A DNA stretch of 64,000 bases. Source: Phallusia mammillata (taxonomy: Eukaryota > Chordata > Ascidiacea > Phlebobranchia > Ascidiidae). Below are positions 36,300 through 48,400 of the stretch, in pieces. The stretch lies in contig QLIY01000466.1 in the NCBI GenBank assembly GCA_003260075.1, positions 17,617-81,616 of the forward strand, written 5' to 3'. Made by a program: the position numbers and the translations under genes. Each line of letters opens with the position of its first letter. The first letter of the stretch is position 1. The notes beneath the pieces were generated by a model that saw only the letters and a list, made by a program, of their open reading frames with translations, did not search any database and was not told the DNA's origin.

Positions 36300-37846
36300 C
36301 AAAATTGAAATCCAGTTTTCCTTGTCAGACAGAGCGAAGCTGTAAGGCATTAATGCAGTAGTTCTGTTTCGAATGCTGAATAATCACAGTTGAGGGCAAA
36401 CATGATTGCTTTCCTGTTACCGAGTTGTAGACTGGGCCAAGTTAAAGCTTAAATTAGAGGGCTTGTACTACTTGGGCTCATTTACTTGGCTTGAGGTTCG
36501 TTGAGTATGTAGTTGGATATAGCAATTGTGATCAAAAGACCATGGTTTCAGACATTTGTGGTCGAAATAAACCAATGTTTTTCATTTATAACACAAGTTT
36601 AACATTCTGTAAAGCGTTAAATGGCGTTTGACCAAAAGGAATCTACCCTACAACAGGTCCCCACCCGGTTTGATTTTGTCTTACCTGCGATGAGATTTGA
36701 ACGTTTTCAAAAATGTGTGGTTCGTTTACTGAGCTACTAACTAAGGCTTGGTTATACGCCTGCCAAAAGTCGAATCACAAACCAAGCTACCTGCTGCACT
36801 TGTCAGCATTGCATACATGATCGTTAGATTGCTTTTACAGCATCAAATAAATGATCAGTGGTCTAAGGCAGATTCGGTATGTATGTATGTTCGGCACAGA
36901 GCCCGGTATAAAAAACGGGGCATTCATTGCACAAAAGTTTTACGATGTCAAGATATGCAAGCTCGTTTTTTCTTTATTCTCCGGCTGTGACGCATTTAAA
37001 TTGATTGACAGCACTCGCGATGCACCAGCATAAATGTTGAAAAGATTTTTTTCTATTTTCTGAAACTCTACAAACGATTTTTTTGCTTGTTATTCGACAG
37101 ACAAGAGAGACCCAGAAGATACTTGACCGTTGCAGTTTTTGTCGTTGCTTGCATAGGTTAAATTATGGTAAGCTGTTTTCATTTACTCGCCGTGTTGTGT
37201 AGTTTGTTTTTCTTTTTTTGGTGAAAGGTTTAGGAGGAATTGGCAAATCCCTTGAGTTTTTGATAGTCTGTTAGTCGTATAGAAGAATACTTACAATGTG
37301 GAAAAAGCACGTCTTTATTTTATCAACCGGTAGCACCAAATACCGTTTAACAAAACGGCGTTTTGAAAACGCCAACGTGTTGTTTCAGAGCTGGATCTCA
37401 TGAGCTTTTCAGGCCAGGTTTGGGTTCAGGTCTTGTATAGGCTTTTTTTAACAAACCGGTTGGATTAGGACCAGTTCTACTACACATTCCGAGTCCGGTC
37501 TCAAAATATAAATTACTGAGCTAAGTAGCTAAAGTTTTCTCTCTGTTATTATACTGTCGTTTTCGTCGATCATTTTTTTATGACCCGCTGCCTCACCGGT
37601 CATAAAAATCTAATCCTAAATTAATTTGTGGCGTGATATTAACAGTATTTCTCCGTGTACATATTAAAGATTTGGACAATATGTGTGCGAACCCCTCTTC
37701 TATAACAAAAATGCAACTGCAAATGCAACATTTTAATAAGTCACAAAAGATACGGTACATCCGTATTATTTTCAAATTTCGGCTTAATGTGTTCATACAG
37801 TATTTTGCATACACTGCAAAATATCGTTTCACTACCGTATAGCACA
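36300..37846. other. Intergenic between the GPCR and the next peptide gene
   Basis: A SINE-like relic lies around 36660-36770 (minus-strand TAGCTCAGTAAACGAA followed by GTTCAAATCTC, like A and B boxes). The rest shows no gene. Confidence 0.45.
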
Positions 37847-38815
37847 TTACAAATTGTTTAATAAGGCTTCGAGGTCCACATCTTCCGCGGCAGCCTGCCT
37901 CAACACTTGTGTGTCCTTTGCCAGCTGATCTAGCATCTGGGGGGGGGGTTCCAGCCTGCCTCAACACTTGTGTGTCCTTTGCCAGCTGATCTAGCATCTG
38001 CAAAAACTCCTTGTCCTTCTGCAGTCCCGCCATTTCCTTTTCAGTCATGCTGCAAATTTTTTCATCCCACTTTCTACAAAAAAATATGGTTACGTTGTAA
38101 ACAACAAACATTATAAATGACGAGTCACCAGAGACTCACTACGAGAGATGGAGACAACGGTGGCATAATAACATACTGAAAATTTTTACAAGTCTCAAGC
38201 CATCCACCGTTTTTATGTATAGATATATATTCAAAGAATTCAATTCTATTTGAATAATATACCGATAATGCCTATTACTTACGTGAACTATAACTAGCTA
38301 AGCAAAAAAACGTGAACGACGTAAGACTTGACAAAGTGTTTTGTCTGTTATAGTAGGTTTGACGCACACATACCTATATACATGGATTACGATATCATTT
38401 ACAAATCTACGTATACGCTAAGTATTTACGGTACATTTGCGTTACCTAACACCAGAATCACTCTATGATGTAAAAAACACGTCGTCACTTGTACCATTTT
38501 GTCTGTTTAAAATGCAGTATAATGGCGGAGATTATGGCTACAATACCAACGCAGGGGGGACTTTTTACAAGGAAAGAGATTAGAATCCATCTTCTCAAAT
38601 ATTAAGAAAATATAAACAGGGGGCCTTTACATTACACTGAACCACTTTTCTACTCACCCGATAGTTTTTACCGTTTTGCCAATCCAACGACCTATATGAC
38701 CAATCCATCGTTTGGCGTGACCACGCCACGAACGCCATCTGCGACGAAGACGTTGTTGTGATTGGTTGATTAGACAAGCTGCTATGATGAGGGCAAAAAT
38801 AACGATTTTGTTCAT
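37847..38815 (-). pseudogene. Cationic peptide precursor, frame broken by a ten-G assembly duplication
   Basis: Exon 1 is 38815-38658: MNKIVIFALIIAACLINQSQ is a signal peptide, then RLRRRWRSWRGHAKRWIG and HIGRWIGKTVKTIG, basic with Trp in seven-residue spacing. The Gly at the end is split by the intron (phase 2), as in the paralogues. Exon 2 starts at 38073 and reads KWDEKICSMTEKEMAGLQKD, then KEFLQMLDQLAKDTQVLRQA. Here a ten-G run (37939-37948) separates two copies of a segment of about 50 bp (37890-37938 and 37949-38000) and shifts the frame. Beyond it the natural ending AEDVDLEALLNNL and stop at 37847 is still present. I regard the break as an assembly error and the gene as probably intact in the animal. 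It is a distant member of the cluster family, 20 kb away. Confidence 0.8.
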
Positions 38816-39114
38816 AATTTTCTGTCTATCGATAATCTAAAAGTTTTTTTGTAACAAAAAATGATAATTGACCAGGCCCAAATACACTTGCCCTTGTTCA
38901 GGCTTACTTATTTGAGCAATACTTTAGAACGGTGGTTCTCAACCTTTGGTACCCGTAGCACTAGCGGTACATCAGATTCAGAGCATTTCTGTGGTATGCG
39001 AGTAGCTTTCTACCATACCTAGTTCAAGTCTGATTATGAAATACAACTTAACTGACCCAAATAACGCCATGGTTTGGGGCAAAACTCGTGTCTTTGGCAT
39101 TGTTTTGGAATTGC

Positions 39115-41380
39115 CAGTGGCGGCTCGTGCCTAAAATTTGTGGGGGTGCTGCTCAAAATAAATTTTAGCCTTTATTGAACATATATAAGTTGGCAATATA
39201 TAGAAAACCTACATTTATAGTTTTCTAGCCATTGTTTTGTGTAGAAAAACAAGTAATACAAATCTTAATAAGAAACTCCATTGTGACGTAATTTTTGTTG
39301 CGCAATAATGTACACGAGTGTAAATAGCAGACGATATCATTTGTGTATTTTGTTTACTCGCACAGGCTAAACACCATAACATGCAGTAATAATGTGGAAC
39401 AAAAACACGTGACACAGACTCGAAACTAAGCGGTTGTAAATACGGTAAAACACAACAAGAATATAGAAAAAAAAGTAATGATTCGAAAAAGGTCGAAGTA
39501 TTTCAGTTCGACAACATTTAAAAAAATGGTCATGTTTCATTTAAGTAACCTTATGGTCACAGTCAGCGTTTTCAACATATTATATGACACTTCACAGATT
39601 ATAATTGTCACACAAAAAACTAGCCATACAGCTGTTTATTGGTATCATAACTGACAAATTTAACAACCACTTTACATTTGTGTCAGAACTTGTTTATTTT
39701 AACATCTTTTTTTGAATTTTTGTGTACAGACTATTATTTGTCTTTCAGATTTTTAACTGCTATAATTGCTGCTTTATTTGCTGGCAAATAGCTTATAATT
39801 GCTTTTTTTAAGTGCAAAACTCCTTCAAGCTTTAAAATTTACAACACTCTCACTTAAATTTAAACCATATTATTAAACCTTGTGCTTCCTTTTTACAACC
39901 AAAATGAATCATAAAGTTATAGTTTGGGCATGATAATTGATAGCTTCTTCCTTGATTCCAAATGACAACTGAGAAACTGTTTTTCTATTTAGTAGTACTA
40001 GCACTGCAAGTGCAAGTCTTTTGGAAATAATGGTGTTCCTAACAAAGGTTTGCATCCAAACTGTTTTGCCTTTGAAGGACTCATGGAAACAGCAAAAAGG
40101 ATTTTTCATCCTAGTAATTTCACTTGTCAAAACATCATCTAGATTATTTTCAAAGTAATCATGAACATCAGATCTACAGAAACATTTTCATTTCAGTAAC
40201 TAGTATTTCTTTGTCAACAATAGGATGTGCTTGGTGGTCACTACTATCTTGTCTGTAGAATGTTCATTCTTAAGAAACACTTCCTGTGAAGCAATTTAGC
40301 AGCTACTGTTTAGACAAACAGTACATGTCCATTATATCAATACTCATCTTTTTCATCATGTCCACGTAAGGGAGTTTCAAAGTTTCCACAGAACAAAATG
40401 CAGTCTATTATTTTGGACAAAATTTCACGATTTTTTTCCACTTTTTTGTTGTGTTCAATAATTGAAAGTCTATATACGCCTCACTAAGTTTTTCCTTAAT
40501 ATTTACAGTTCCCAAAAGTGAAAGTGAAACATCATTGTCCACATGCTTCTTTGACTTCTCATGTTTTTCTGCTTTCTCACCTATTTTGGCTACATTTGTA
40601 AAACCATCTTTTGTCCAGCATTTTTCATCACCTCCAAACAGCAAACATGGAAAACAGAACAGTGCATTTTTAACTTCACAACCACAAAGCCATTTTTTCT
40701 TTTGATACCATTCAGAATTAAAACTGCGTATATATTTCTTGTTGTGGCTCATTCCTGGCTGACAAAGTTGAATATCAGGCGTTGGACGCCCTTTTTTCTT
40801 TATACTTACCTTTTCAGCACTTGATAACTGCGAAATCTTAAGTTGCTGAAGCTCACTTACAGTCACCGAATTAGAATCTTGAAAAGCCATGATTAACCTT
40901 TCAATCAAAAACTGTAAAAATGATTAAAAAAGAATAACTGTCGTACTGTACTCATTGTCGAACCTGATGGTACACGTGATTTGCTTTGGCACACAATAAA
41001 CGCGGAACAGACAACTACTTCCGGGTGCCCAGGTCACACGCTACGTGATTGGTGGAGCTGCGCGAGTCGCAGCACCCTGGCTCCTATTTCGCCCAGCATG
41101 TAGCTTTTCAAAGTGCGCATGCGCAGAACCGTAAAACGTCACGAAACGTCAGAAAACTGGAGCTGCAGTTCCAGCATAGATATACATTAGTGTTTCAAAA
41201 AAAATATATTTTTAATGAAAAAAAAGGTGATTAGGGCGGAAATTATGCTTATTATATATTGCTAAGGAATAAAAAAAATCAAAATAATGAAAGTTATTTG
41301 TAATATTATGGTAGGTGTATTAAGTAAAAATATCTTGGGGGTGCTGCAGCTCCGCAGAACCCTAGCACGAGCCGCCCCTG
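39115..41380. mobile_element. hAT transposon with decayed ZMYM1-like transposase
   Basis: Inverted ends CAGTGGCGGCTCGTGC and GCACGAGCCGCCCCTG. Perfect 8-bp duplication GGAATTGC at 39107-39114 and 41381-41388, inside the outer element. It is 2266 bp long and carries a minus-strand transposase remnant. Confidence 0.93.
40390..40908 (-). pseudogene. hAT transposase N-terminal part, TTF-type zinc finger, frameshifted
   Basis: The frame starting MIERLIMAFQDSN contains RSFNSEWYQKKKWLCGCEVKNALFCFPCLLFGG, the hallmark of the TTF-type zinc finger (about residues 60-125) found before the catalytic domain in ZMYM1-like hAT transposases. It stops at KFCPK (40408). In the next frame the expected continuation LFCGNFETPLRGHDEKDE follows at once, so a frameshift has disabled it. 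The remaining catalytic region down to 39115 is not recognisable as an open frame. Confidence 0.75.
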
Positions 41381-42069
41381 GGAATTGCTAACATAGTGAT
41401 TTAAGATTAGGCCTATCGCTTGTTCTCTACCGTTTACAATAGGGTTTAGGCGGTGCACAGCGATAGAAAATGTCGTCAAGTGGTATATAATCAGCATAAG
41501 GTTGAAAACCACTGCTTTAGAATAACGTAAAAGCGTTTTATTTCGAACTATTACATAAGTAATTATTTGTTAAGCGGCACCCTTAACTGTTAGCCTAGTC
41601 TGCCTAACATTTACACTACAGCCACGTGATCACGAGCCAATGGGCAACCGCCACGCAGGTTAACATGTACTGACCAAATTTCCTATTTAAAAATCACTAT
41701 ACTGCTATATAAAACTGTTTCCTCATTTGAACTATAGTAAGTTTCGATTTTAGGTTTAAAAAGACACCATACTGTCTGCCGGAAATTTCGTTGAATATTC
41801 GGGGGAAATTCCTGTTGATATGCAAAGAATTAATGTAAATTTTGGTTGGCCTTTTCGCCTAAGGCAAAGGTGCACAACCTTTTCGCTACTACGGCCGCAT
41901 CGCAGAGGATCTATTTTACTAACGGCCGTCAATTACAAGGTTGGCATGCGAGAGGGTTTATCATGGCACGCTACAACCGATTTGCGTGTTTATATTGAAG
42001 TAACAATTTAACCTGTAACACTGCTTGTTTATGGTTTTTATCATGCCATTGTGTTAAAATTCAGCCTTA

Positions 42070-42786
42070 CATGCACAAGGGTGGCCAAACTGCGGCTCCC
42101 GAGCCGCATGCGGCTCTTTAATGTTGCATATGCATTTCCCCATCTTGCCGAGTATTTTAACCCGATGATAAAACAATGCAATCTTCACGTATTAACAATA
42201 GACTGACTGTTTATAATAACCAATATACATTCCGAAAACCGAAAAAAAAAAACATTATTGTACAGAAGCGTGCTAGCTTGTGCATTGTAGTCAAATATAT
42301 TACCAGATTGAAGCTGTAAGTCAGGGCTGACACTAAAAGCATTTTACATTTGTATTGCAGCCTATACTAGCAATAACTGCAAAGCATAGCCATAAAAATG
42401 TCGTTGAGAAATAATTGCAAAAAAAGATAAACAAGAAAATATAGCTTTTAAAACAGGATGAGAGGAGGAGTTTGCATTCATTGATAAAGGAGGTAAACCT
42501 GTGTGTCTTATATGTCAAGCTTCGCTCATTCATTACAAAACTAGTAGCTTGAAACGTCATTACGAATTTAAACACAAAAACTTTCCCATCGTATCAGCCT
42601 AATTTCAAACAGCTTGCAGCCCAGGTGGAGACTCACAGTATCACCACACAACAGTAATCATTATTTGATAGCATACACTTCATTGTCGGGGAATAAATTC
42701 GTTTTTTTTTCTGTTGCGGCTCATTTAAAAACTAAGTTTTGTAATATGCGGCTCGAGTGTAAAGCAGGTCTGGCCACCCCTGCACT
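42070..42786. mobile_element. Nested hAT element with a zinc-finger coding scrap
   Basis: Left end 'aagggtggccaaactgcgg' with 'gagccgcatgcggctcttt', right end 'gcggctcgagtgtaaagc' then 'ggtctggccacccctg'. These are the inverted ends of a widespread animal hAT group. The target duplication is unclear. Confidence 0.65.
42463..42602 (+). pseudogene. BED-like zinc finger fragment of a hAT transposase
   Basis: The frame reads FAFIDKGGKPVCLICQASLI then SSLKRHYEFKHKNF and stops at 42600. The C-x2-C plus H-x4-H pattern and wording match the N-terminal finger of GTF2IRD2/ZBED-type hAT transposases. Only this part of the protein survives. Confidence 0.7.
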
Positions 42787-43490
42787 ATGCTTTCTCTTTA
42801 TTAATAATATCTGCTGGCACGAACCACTATTATTTGGAAAAACGTGGACACGCGAGGTCATAAACACATGGAAACAACAAGTAAACTGGCACGCGTCGCC
42901 TAAAAGGTTGCCGACCCCTGGTTTATATCGTATGTATATACCATCTATTAGCGCCCAGAAAGCCCAGATTAGTTTCCAACTTGATGCACAGATTGGGCTG
43001 CATGGTGTGAAGATCAGTCTTAACTGTTTATGACGTCTTAATCAATATCACATTTGACGCTTGTGGTACTTGTTTTATCGCTATGTTTGTACACAATATG
43101 CGTACAAAAAATCTGACGCATATGTCTACTAGGCTGGTAATAATCTTTTCAGGCCAACAAAATATCAAAATATTTAGCAAAAAAGTTATATTTACGTCAC
43201 GGCCGCCAGTACATATATTTGAATATACTAGTTCACGGCCGCACAAACTCGTCTCCGCGGTCGAATGTGGCCGTACGGTACGGCCGCAGATTGTGCACCC
43301 CTGGCCTAAGGTTATGAAGTGCTAACAATTGACTATTGTTTCATTAGCATCCTTTCCAAGGAAGCAAGACCTTGCAATGAAAACTTTTTTGTGGTTCAAT
43401 ATACGCTACCCTTTCTTGACATCCAGTTGAAAAACTTTTTTTTCACATCTGTGAAGGCGATAAACAAATTAATTTTACGAGGTTTTAAAG

Positions 43491-44262
43491 CAGTGGTTCT
43501 TAACCAGGAGGGCGCCAGACATTTCCAGGGGGGCGTGAGCCAAAAGTTAAATAAACAAATTTATTTAATTTTGGACTCACTTCCCCTAAAATTAATTTTG
43601 CAAGTGTAGTGTATTGTTTGCGAGCAAAAACCTTTTTTAAAAGAAACGAATATTATGATGCAATACCTTATGGCGTAACACAAAGTTTGAATAATGACAT
43701 ACGTGGCAAAGTTTTTAGTTTGTCAGTTTAGAACAGGGGTAACCAATTTTTTTAAATGCGGGCCGGATAATTTTAACAATCACGCTCGAGAACCGCATGG
43801 GTTATAAGACCTGAAGCAGCCTTTCCCAAACTGGCACTCACGAGGCGATTGTATTCAGATTGTGCCACTGTTTAATTGTAAAATTGTGAAAAATATAAAA
43901 GTGTCTCATACCAACTAATGCACGTTTATTATAAGAACTAAAGAACTAAAGTGGCAATTGTTCGCACACAATTTCTATTCTTTGCTTTTGTCTGTGACGT
44001 AACAAACTGCTTTTGGATGATACTTATGCCTTGTAATCCTGTTAGACCAGGTAAAATGTATTACGAATGTATTCACAATCTTTAACGCCCCGGGGCCGTA
44101 ATTAGGTGATCCCTGGTTTACAACATAGGCAACGGAAACTTCTGCTAGTTCCATTGCTGCATGTGCACTGTCGTTTTTTGCCTGTTTTTGGGGGAAGGGG
44201 GGCGTAAAGTGTCCGACAAACACCTTAGGGGGGCGTGGGCTAAAAAAGGTTAAGAACCGCTG
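43491..44262. mobile_element. hAT MITE, about 770 bp
   Basis: Ends CAGTGGTTCTTAACC and GGTTAAGAACCGCTG. The 8-bp duplication TTTTAAAG/TTTCAAAG differs by one base. Subterminal 'ggggggcgtg' occurs at both ends. Another hAT-like end ('caggggtaaccaa' near 43735) suggests a nested insert. Confidence 0.8.
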
Positions 44263-44467
44263 TTTCAAAGCTTAGAGCTGTTTCCTAACATTAGGTCCAC
44301 CATGTATGCATGTGCGTACATGTAGAGTTGCTGGACTTAACCATAATGCACAGACGCCAACAAAACACGACTGTAAAACAACTTCACATTTTTTTACATG
44401 TATTTTTTTGTGAATTCATTTCCTGCTGCAAAAACACCAAAAAAGCAATTGTATTCATTTTCGATTT

Positions 44468-44632
44468 TCACAGTACGCCTGGCCCTTTGAAGGCGTCATA
44501 TCGAATCAGCTGGTCACCAAGCATTCCTATACGTTATGGCAAGGGTAGAAAAATCTACTCTGTGGTGGGATTTGAATCCACGACATGAGTCTTTTCGGGA
44601 CCCACTCTACTAACTGAGCTATGGTTCGCCAG
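44468..44632 (-). mobile_element. tRNA-derived SINE
   Basis: On the minus strand TAGCTCAGTTAGTAGAGTGG (A box) and GGATTCAAATCCCACC (B box) lie in a tRNA-like head (about 44563-44630). A non-tRNA body follows with 'gatatgacgccttcaaaggg'. The same body occurs at 49560. A functional tRNA is unlikely because the cloverleaf is imperfect and the unit is dispersed. Confidence 0.75.
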
Positions 44633-45485
44633 ATTGACCAGTAATCAGTTACGCTGAACAATAATTCATAAAACTGGAATCAGCACTGAAGCATCAAGCT
44701 AAACCTTCGATAAATAGAAAAACACCAAAATTTACCTTTGTAGTGGGACGTAAGATCAGCATTAAAACTCGGCAAAACTGTTGTTTAATGTCTTTCTCTG
44801 GAATTGTTTGTTTGCAAACGTTTATTTTCAAGAACTTGTGCATTATAATGAGCAAACGAACAAAGAAATTCAGCCTAACACAAAACATAAGAAAGCAAAA
44901 AAACACTGCTATAAGCAAGTATATAATGGAATACATTTGGCACCTGCGATCCACATAATATTCTTAAATGCTGGCAATAAAAGCTTTATAAGATGCAATA
45001 CATTGTGCAGTTGGTGTCTTTTTTAGTGGAAATAGTGTTTTATACAAACTGGAGACGCAGTTTGTGCCGGTGATCTGAAAATGTCAGTATTTTGCATCTA
45101 AAAATGGACAAAGAAACTTGTTTAAAAAGTGAACGCAATAATGCTTGGTTTGTGAAGTGGAACTCAGAGTGAGCGGCAAAAAAAACAAGAACACAATAAA
45201 AAAACGAAAAGCAAAAAACGAAATGGAACCAAAGCACAAGAAAGTGAAACCGCGTGGAAAACACACAGTGAGCAAATTATTGGAACAACACATTTCTTAC
45301 GGTTGGACAATAAAGTTTAATATGATCTTGACCCATTAAACAGTTTTCTGAAACATGTTGGTAAACATGAAAATACTTTTAGAATGCCTTAATTAAATAT
45401 TGGACTCCATTATCAAAGCCACAAATACATGACTGCATTACTTTGACTGTACCATTCTTTCAACATCAAAAATGATGACGTCAGC
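44633..45485. other. 3' flank of the protocadherin gene
   Basis: AT-rich; it probably includes the 3' untranslated region of the minus-strand gene that ends at 45486. No other gene is seen. Confidence 0.4.
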
Positions 45486-48400
45486 CTAACATTCAGTAGA
45501 GGGGTTGACGTCATAACCGGAGTCGCTGTTGGATTGCTTGGCAGGACGGTGACCAGGCGACATCTGGTGGTGAAACGGCGGCAACCTTGTGTGAGGCGTG
45601 CGACCCGATGACGCCCCGGACGAGTTCGTTGATGACATCAGTGATGACGCGTCGCTGTTGGTGACGTGGCGACTGCGTGTGACGACATCGGGAAGGTGCT
45701 GGCCGTCGTTGGGTGCCCCCTGGTGACGACGCGGCATCTTGTAATATGATATGGATGAATTTGTGTCGACTGAGCAGCCGGAATCCTTCCGCTTGGTGGC
45801 GTGCTGCTTCGCGTGCCAAGGGGATTTCCCGTCTGAAGGACTTGGCAAATCCGGGTTCGTGATGTTGTCTGTGATAAAATTTATTTAATATGTTACAATG
45901 TCTGTGATAACCAAGATAATACATGAAACTACATTTGTAAACAGCAACCCTTAGATTGTCAAAAATACCTCTAAGTTAGGCTTTCACGTACATTACAATT
46001 TTTCTCAACTTAGGAGGACAAAGCATTACCATTTAAAGCCAAAGCTTTAAATGGTAAAACGCTTACCGCTGTTTGGCATCCAGCAGGTGTCGCTGTGTCC
46101 GTAGATCTTGCACAATTCAGTACATTGCTCCCCCATGCTCTGTCCTCCTAAGTTGGAAAGATCAAGGTTGGGAATTGATCTATGGTTGACAGGTGAAGCT
46201 GTCGCATTGTGAAGAGGTTCTGTTGATTTTTTTTTAAAAAGTTTATCACTAAATTTAAAAACAATTACCCTCAAATGTGACGTACGTCATAAACAAGAAA
46301 CGTTTTACAAAATCACGTCATAGTTTTTCGCAAGATTGTAGTGTCAATGCTAAAATTATGTCAGGCCAATTCTGGTAAAGTACAGTTTTGTGTTAAAATG
46401 TTATCAATCTTACCGCTTCCACGTTCTTGCGTGCTCATTCTTCTCTTGTGTGGTCGACCTTTGACCCCAGGTGGTGATTTGTTCTGCAAAGGTTTTTCAT
46501 TCAAACATTAAGTTATGGACATCATTGGTGAAATAACAACGGATCTATTTTTTAAACACTGCAAACCAGAGTTGTAAGCGAGCCCGAAATTTCAAAAGTT
46601 TAAGCCCGAAACTCGAATCGTTTGCAAAATGCCAGGCCAGGCCAGACGGTGTGATTGACAAGCTTATAATGAAGAAGACACAATGGACAATTATAGATAA
46701 TGGCCTAAACAGGACATTTTAGGGCTGTAGGGCATTAATTGAAGTCCAGTAATTAGCTACTAAACTAGGTAAATTATATTTAAAACAATTACGGACACAA
46801 AAAGTGAAGTCAGGCTCGAATTAGGGCCGTTTGTTAACAAACCAAACCCGACCCAAAAGCCCGGCCCGACTTGCAACTCTACTGCAAACAATATTTATTT
46901 TGCAAAAGCGGTTTTATAATTACTTAGATCATAAACTCACCTGTTTGACAAACTGGGCTTGCTGTTCATGTATATATCTCTGCATAGCACCTGGCGAATT
47001 TGGAGCATCGCACATTTGACATGCAAGATCGGTCGTAGGGTTAGCACTGGCCCTTCGAACCCGAGGTCCCATGTGGAGACTGCAAACACAAAAACGACAG
47101 ACCTTCGTAACTTGACCCAACGCATTAGGGTTGTTTTTACAGCCATTGAAAAAGTAATAAAGTACAACAGTGAACCGAATAAGGGTCATTTGTCTCGGTA
47201 GAAAATGCGGATAAAATGGTTCATTAGCCTTGTATCTGTGTTGCTTAAGAAACCCTATGGCTAGAAAATTAGTTAAAATGGTAAGACTATGTGGTAACAT
47301 ATAATACTATAAAAAAATTCAAAATGTTAAAAATAATACTAATTTTCAAGTAACGAGCACCGGGTACCAGTACTCGCTGCCTTACGACTCGCATACCGTA
47401 CTTTGACTCGAGTATTTAAATTAACAGAATCAATTATGCAAAAACTAAACACTACATAACATAAGTAAGAGTATGCCTTGCTGGAAGTTACTACCTTTAA
47501 CGGTGATTCCCAGCCCTAGCGTATTCATAAACTGTGTGTAAAGATTTATCAAAGATAGAACTTACCAAAGGCTATTGTTTCTTGAATCTCGTGCAACTGG
47601 ATCGGGAACACTGAATGATGCTGATCTACTTGCTGGCGATTTGGTTCGCACTGAAAGCGGTTGTTGTTCTTCCTCCACGTGCGCAGTGTCTTCTTTCTGC
47701 AAACCACCGTATAAAGTTGGCAACAATGTATGAAAATTCATCTTGTTTGTGAAATTAAAATCAGGTTTTTGAGGTAGCAATTTATAGCGCACAGATAAAC
47801 TCATACACAGTTACAAAATTTATGACAACAAATATTATTCCTTGCGAGCATTGGCGTTGTTATATTCTTTAAATGACTTACAATTACGTCCGAGTATTAT
47901 GTTATGGTGGTAACATATGGCAAGTCATGTTAATAATAAAAATGTACATACACAGCACACAATAAATAGATAAACGCAATTAAGATTGATTCGAGTCAAA
48001 TTAGCACCAGACTGAGTAGCTTAAGTAATAATGACAACCTATATATGTTCCACATTTACTAATCAGTCAAGCGTGAAATTAAAGGAGAACCAAGTGAAAT
48101 AAATTAATTTTCTTTCAGTTTAGATCTTTAATAATATCGCCAAACCCACTTTATATTCCTTCTGAATTCCCTTTTTGCCTTTTCTTCTCTTCCGAAGCAC
48201 TAGGGTAGCGACAGTGACGCACAAAATCAATAGCACCGCTGCGCCACCCAGCGCGCACGCAACGATCAACGTCATCGGTTCGTTATCATTCACAATGACG
48301 CCACCTGTACTAGGGGAATAGGCCGGCGGCTCGGTGTCGATGACCTTGATGTACAACGTCATTGATGATGTCATTGGCGGTATTCCAGAGTCCGAGGCCT

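Larger units (their letters stand above)
38930..41514. mobile_element. Outer hAT element hosting a second hAT
   Basis: Ends CGGTGGTTCTCAACC and GGTTGAAAACCACTG, with 8-bp duplication CTTTAGAA at 38922-38929 and 41515-41522. Without its insert it would be about 310 bp and resembles the element at 57397-57728. Confidence 0.92.
41865..43303. mobile_element. hAT element with nested insertions
   Basis: Ends 'caaaggtgcacaacc' and 'ttgtgcacccctg', with perfect 8-bp duplication GCCTAAGG at 41857-41864 and 43304-43311. Subterminal 'acggccgcatcgcag' matches 30767. It contains the element at 42070. Confidence 0.88.

Noticed and set aside
37593-38111. 172-residue minus-strand frame
   Set aside because: It is the peptide gene's second exon read through its intron and then out of frame after the ten-G junction.
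43975-44268. 97-residue minus-strand frame
   Set aside because: It lies inside a hAT MITE and includes its inverted end; no coding support.
44563-44630. Functional tRNA gene
   Set aside because: A and B boxes are present, but the sequence is the head of a dispersed SINE with the same body elsewhere and an imperfect cloverleaf.
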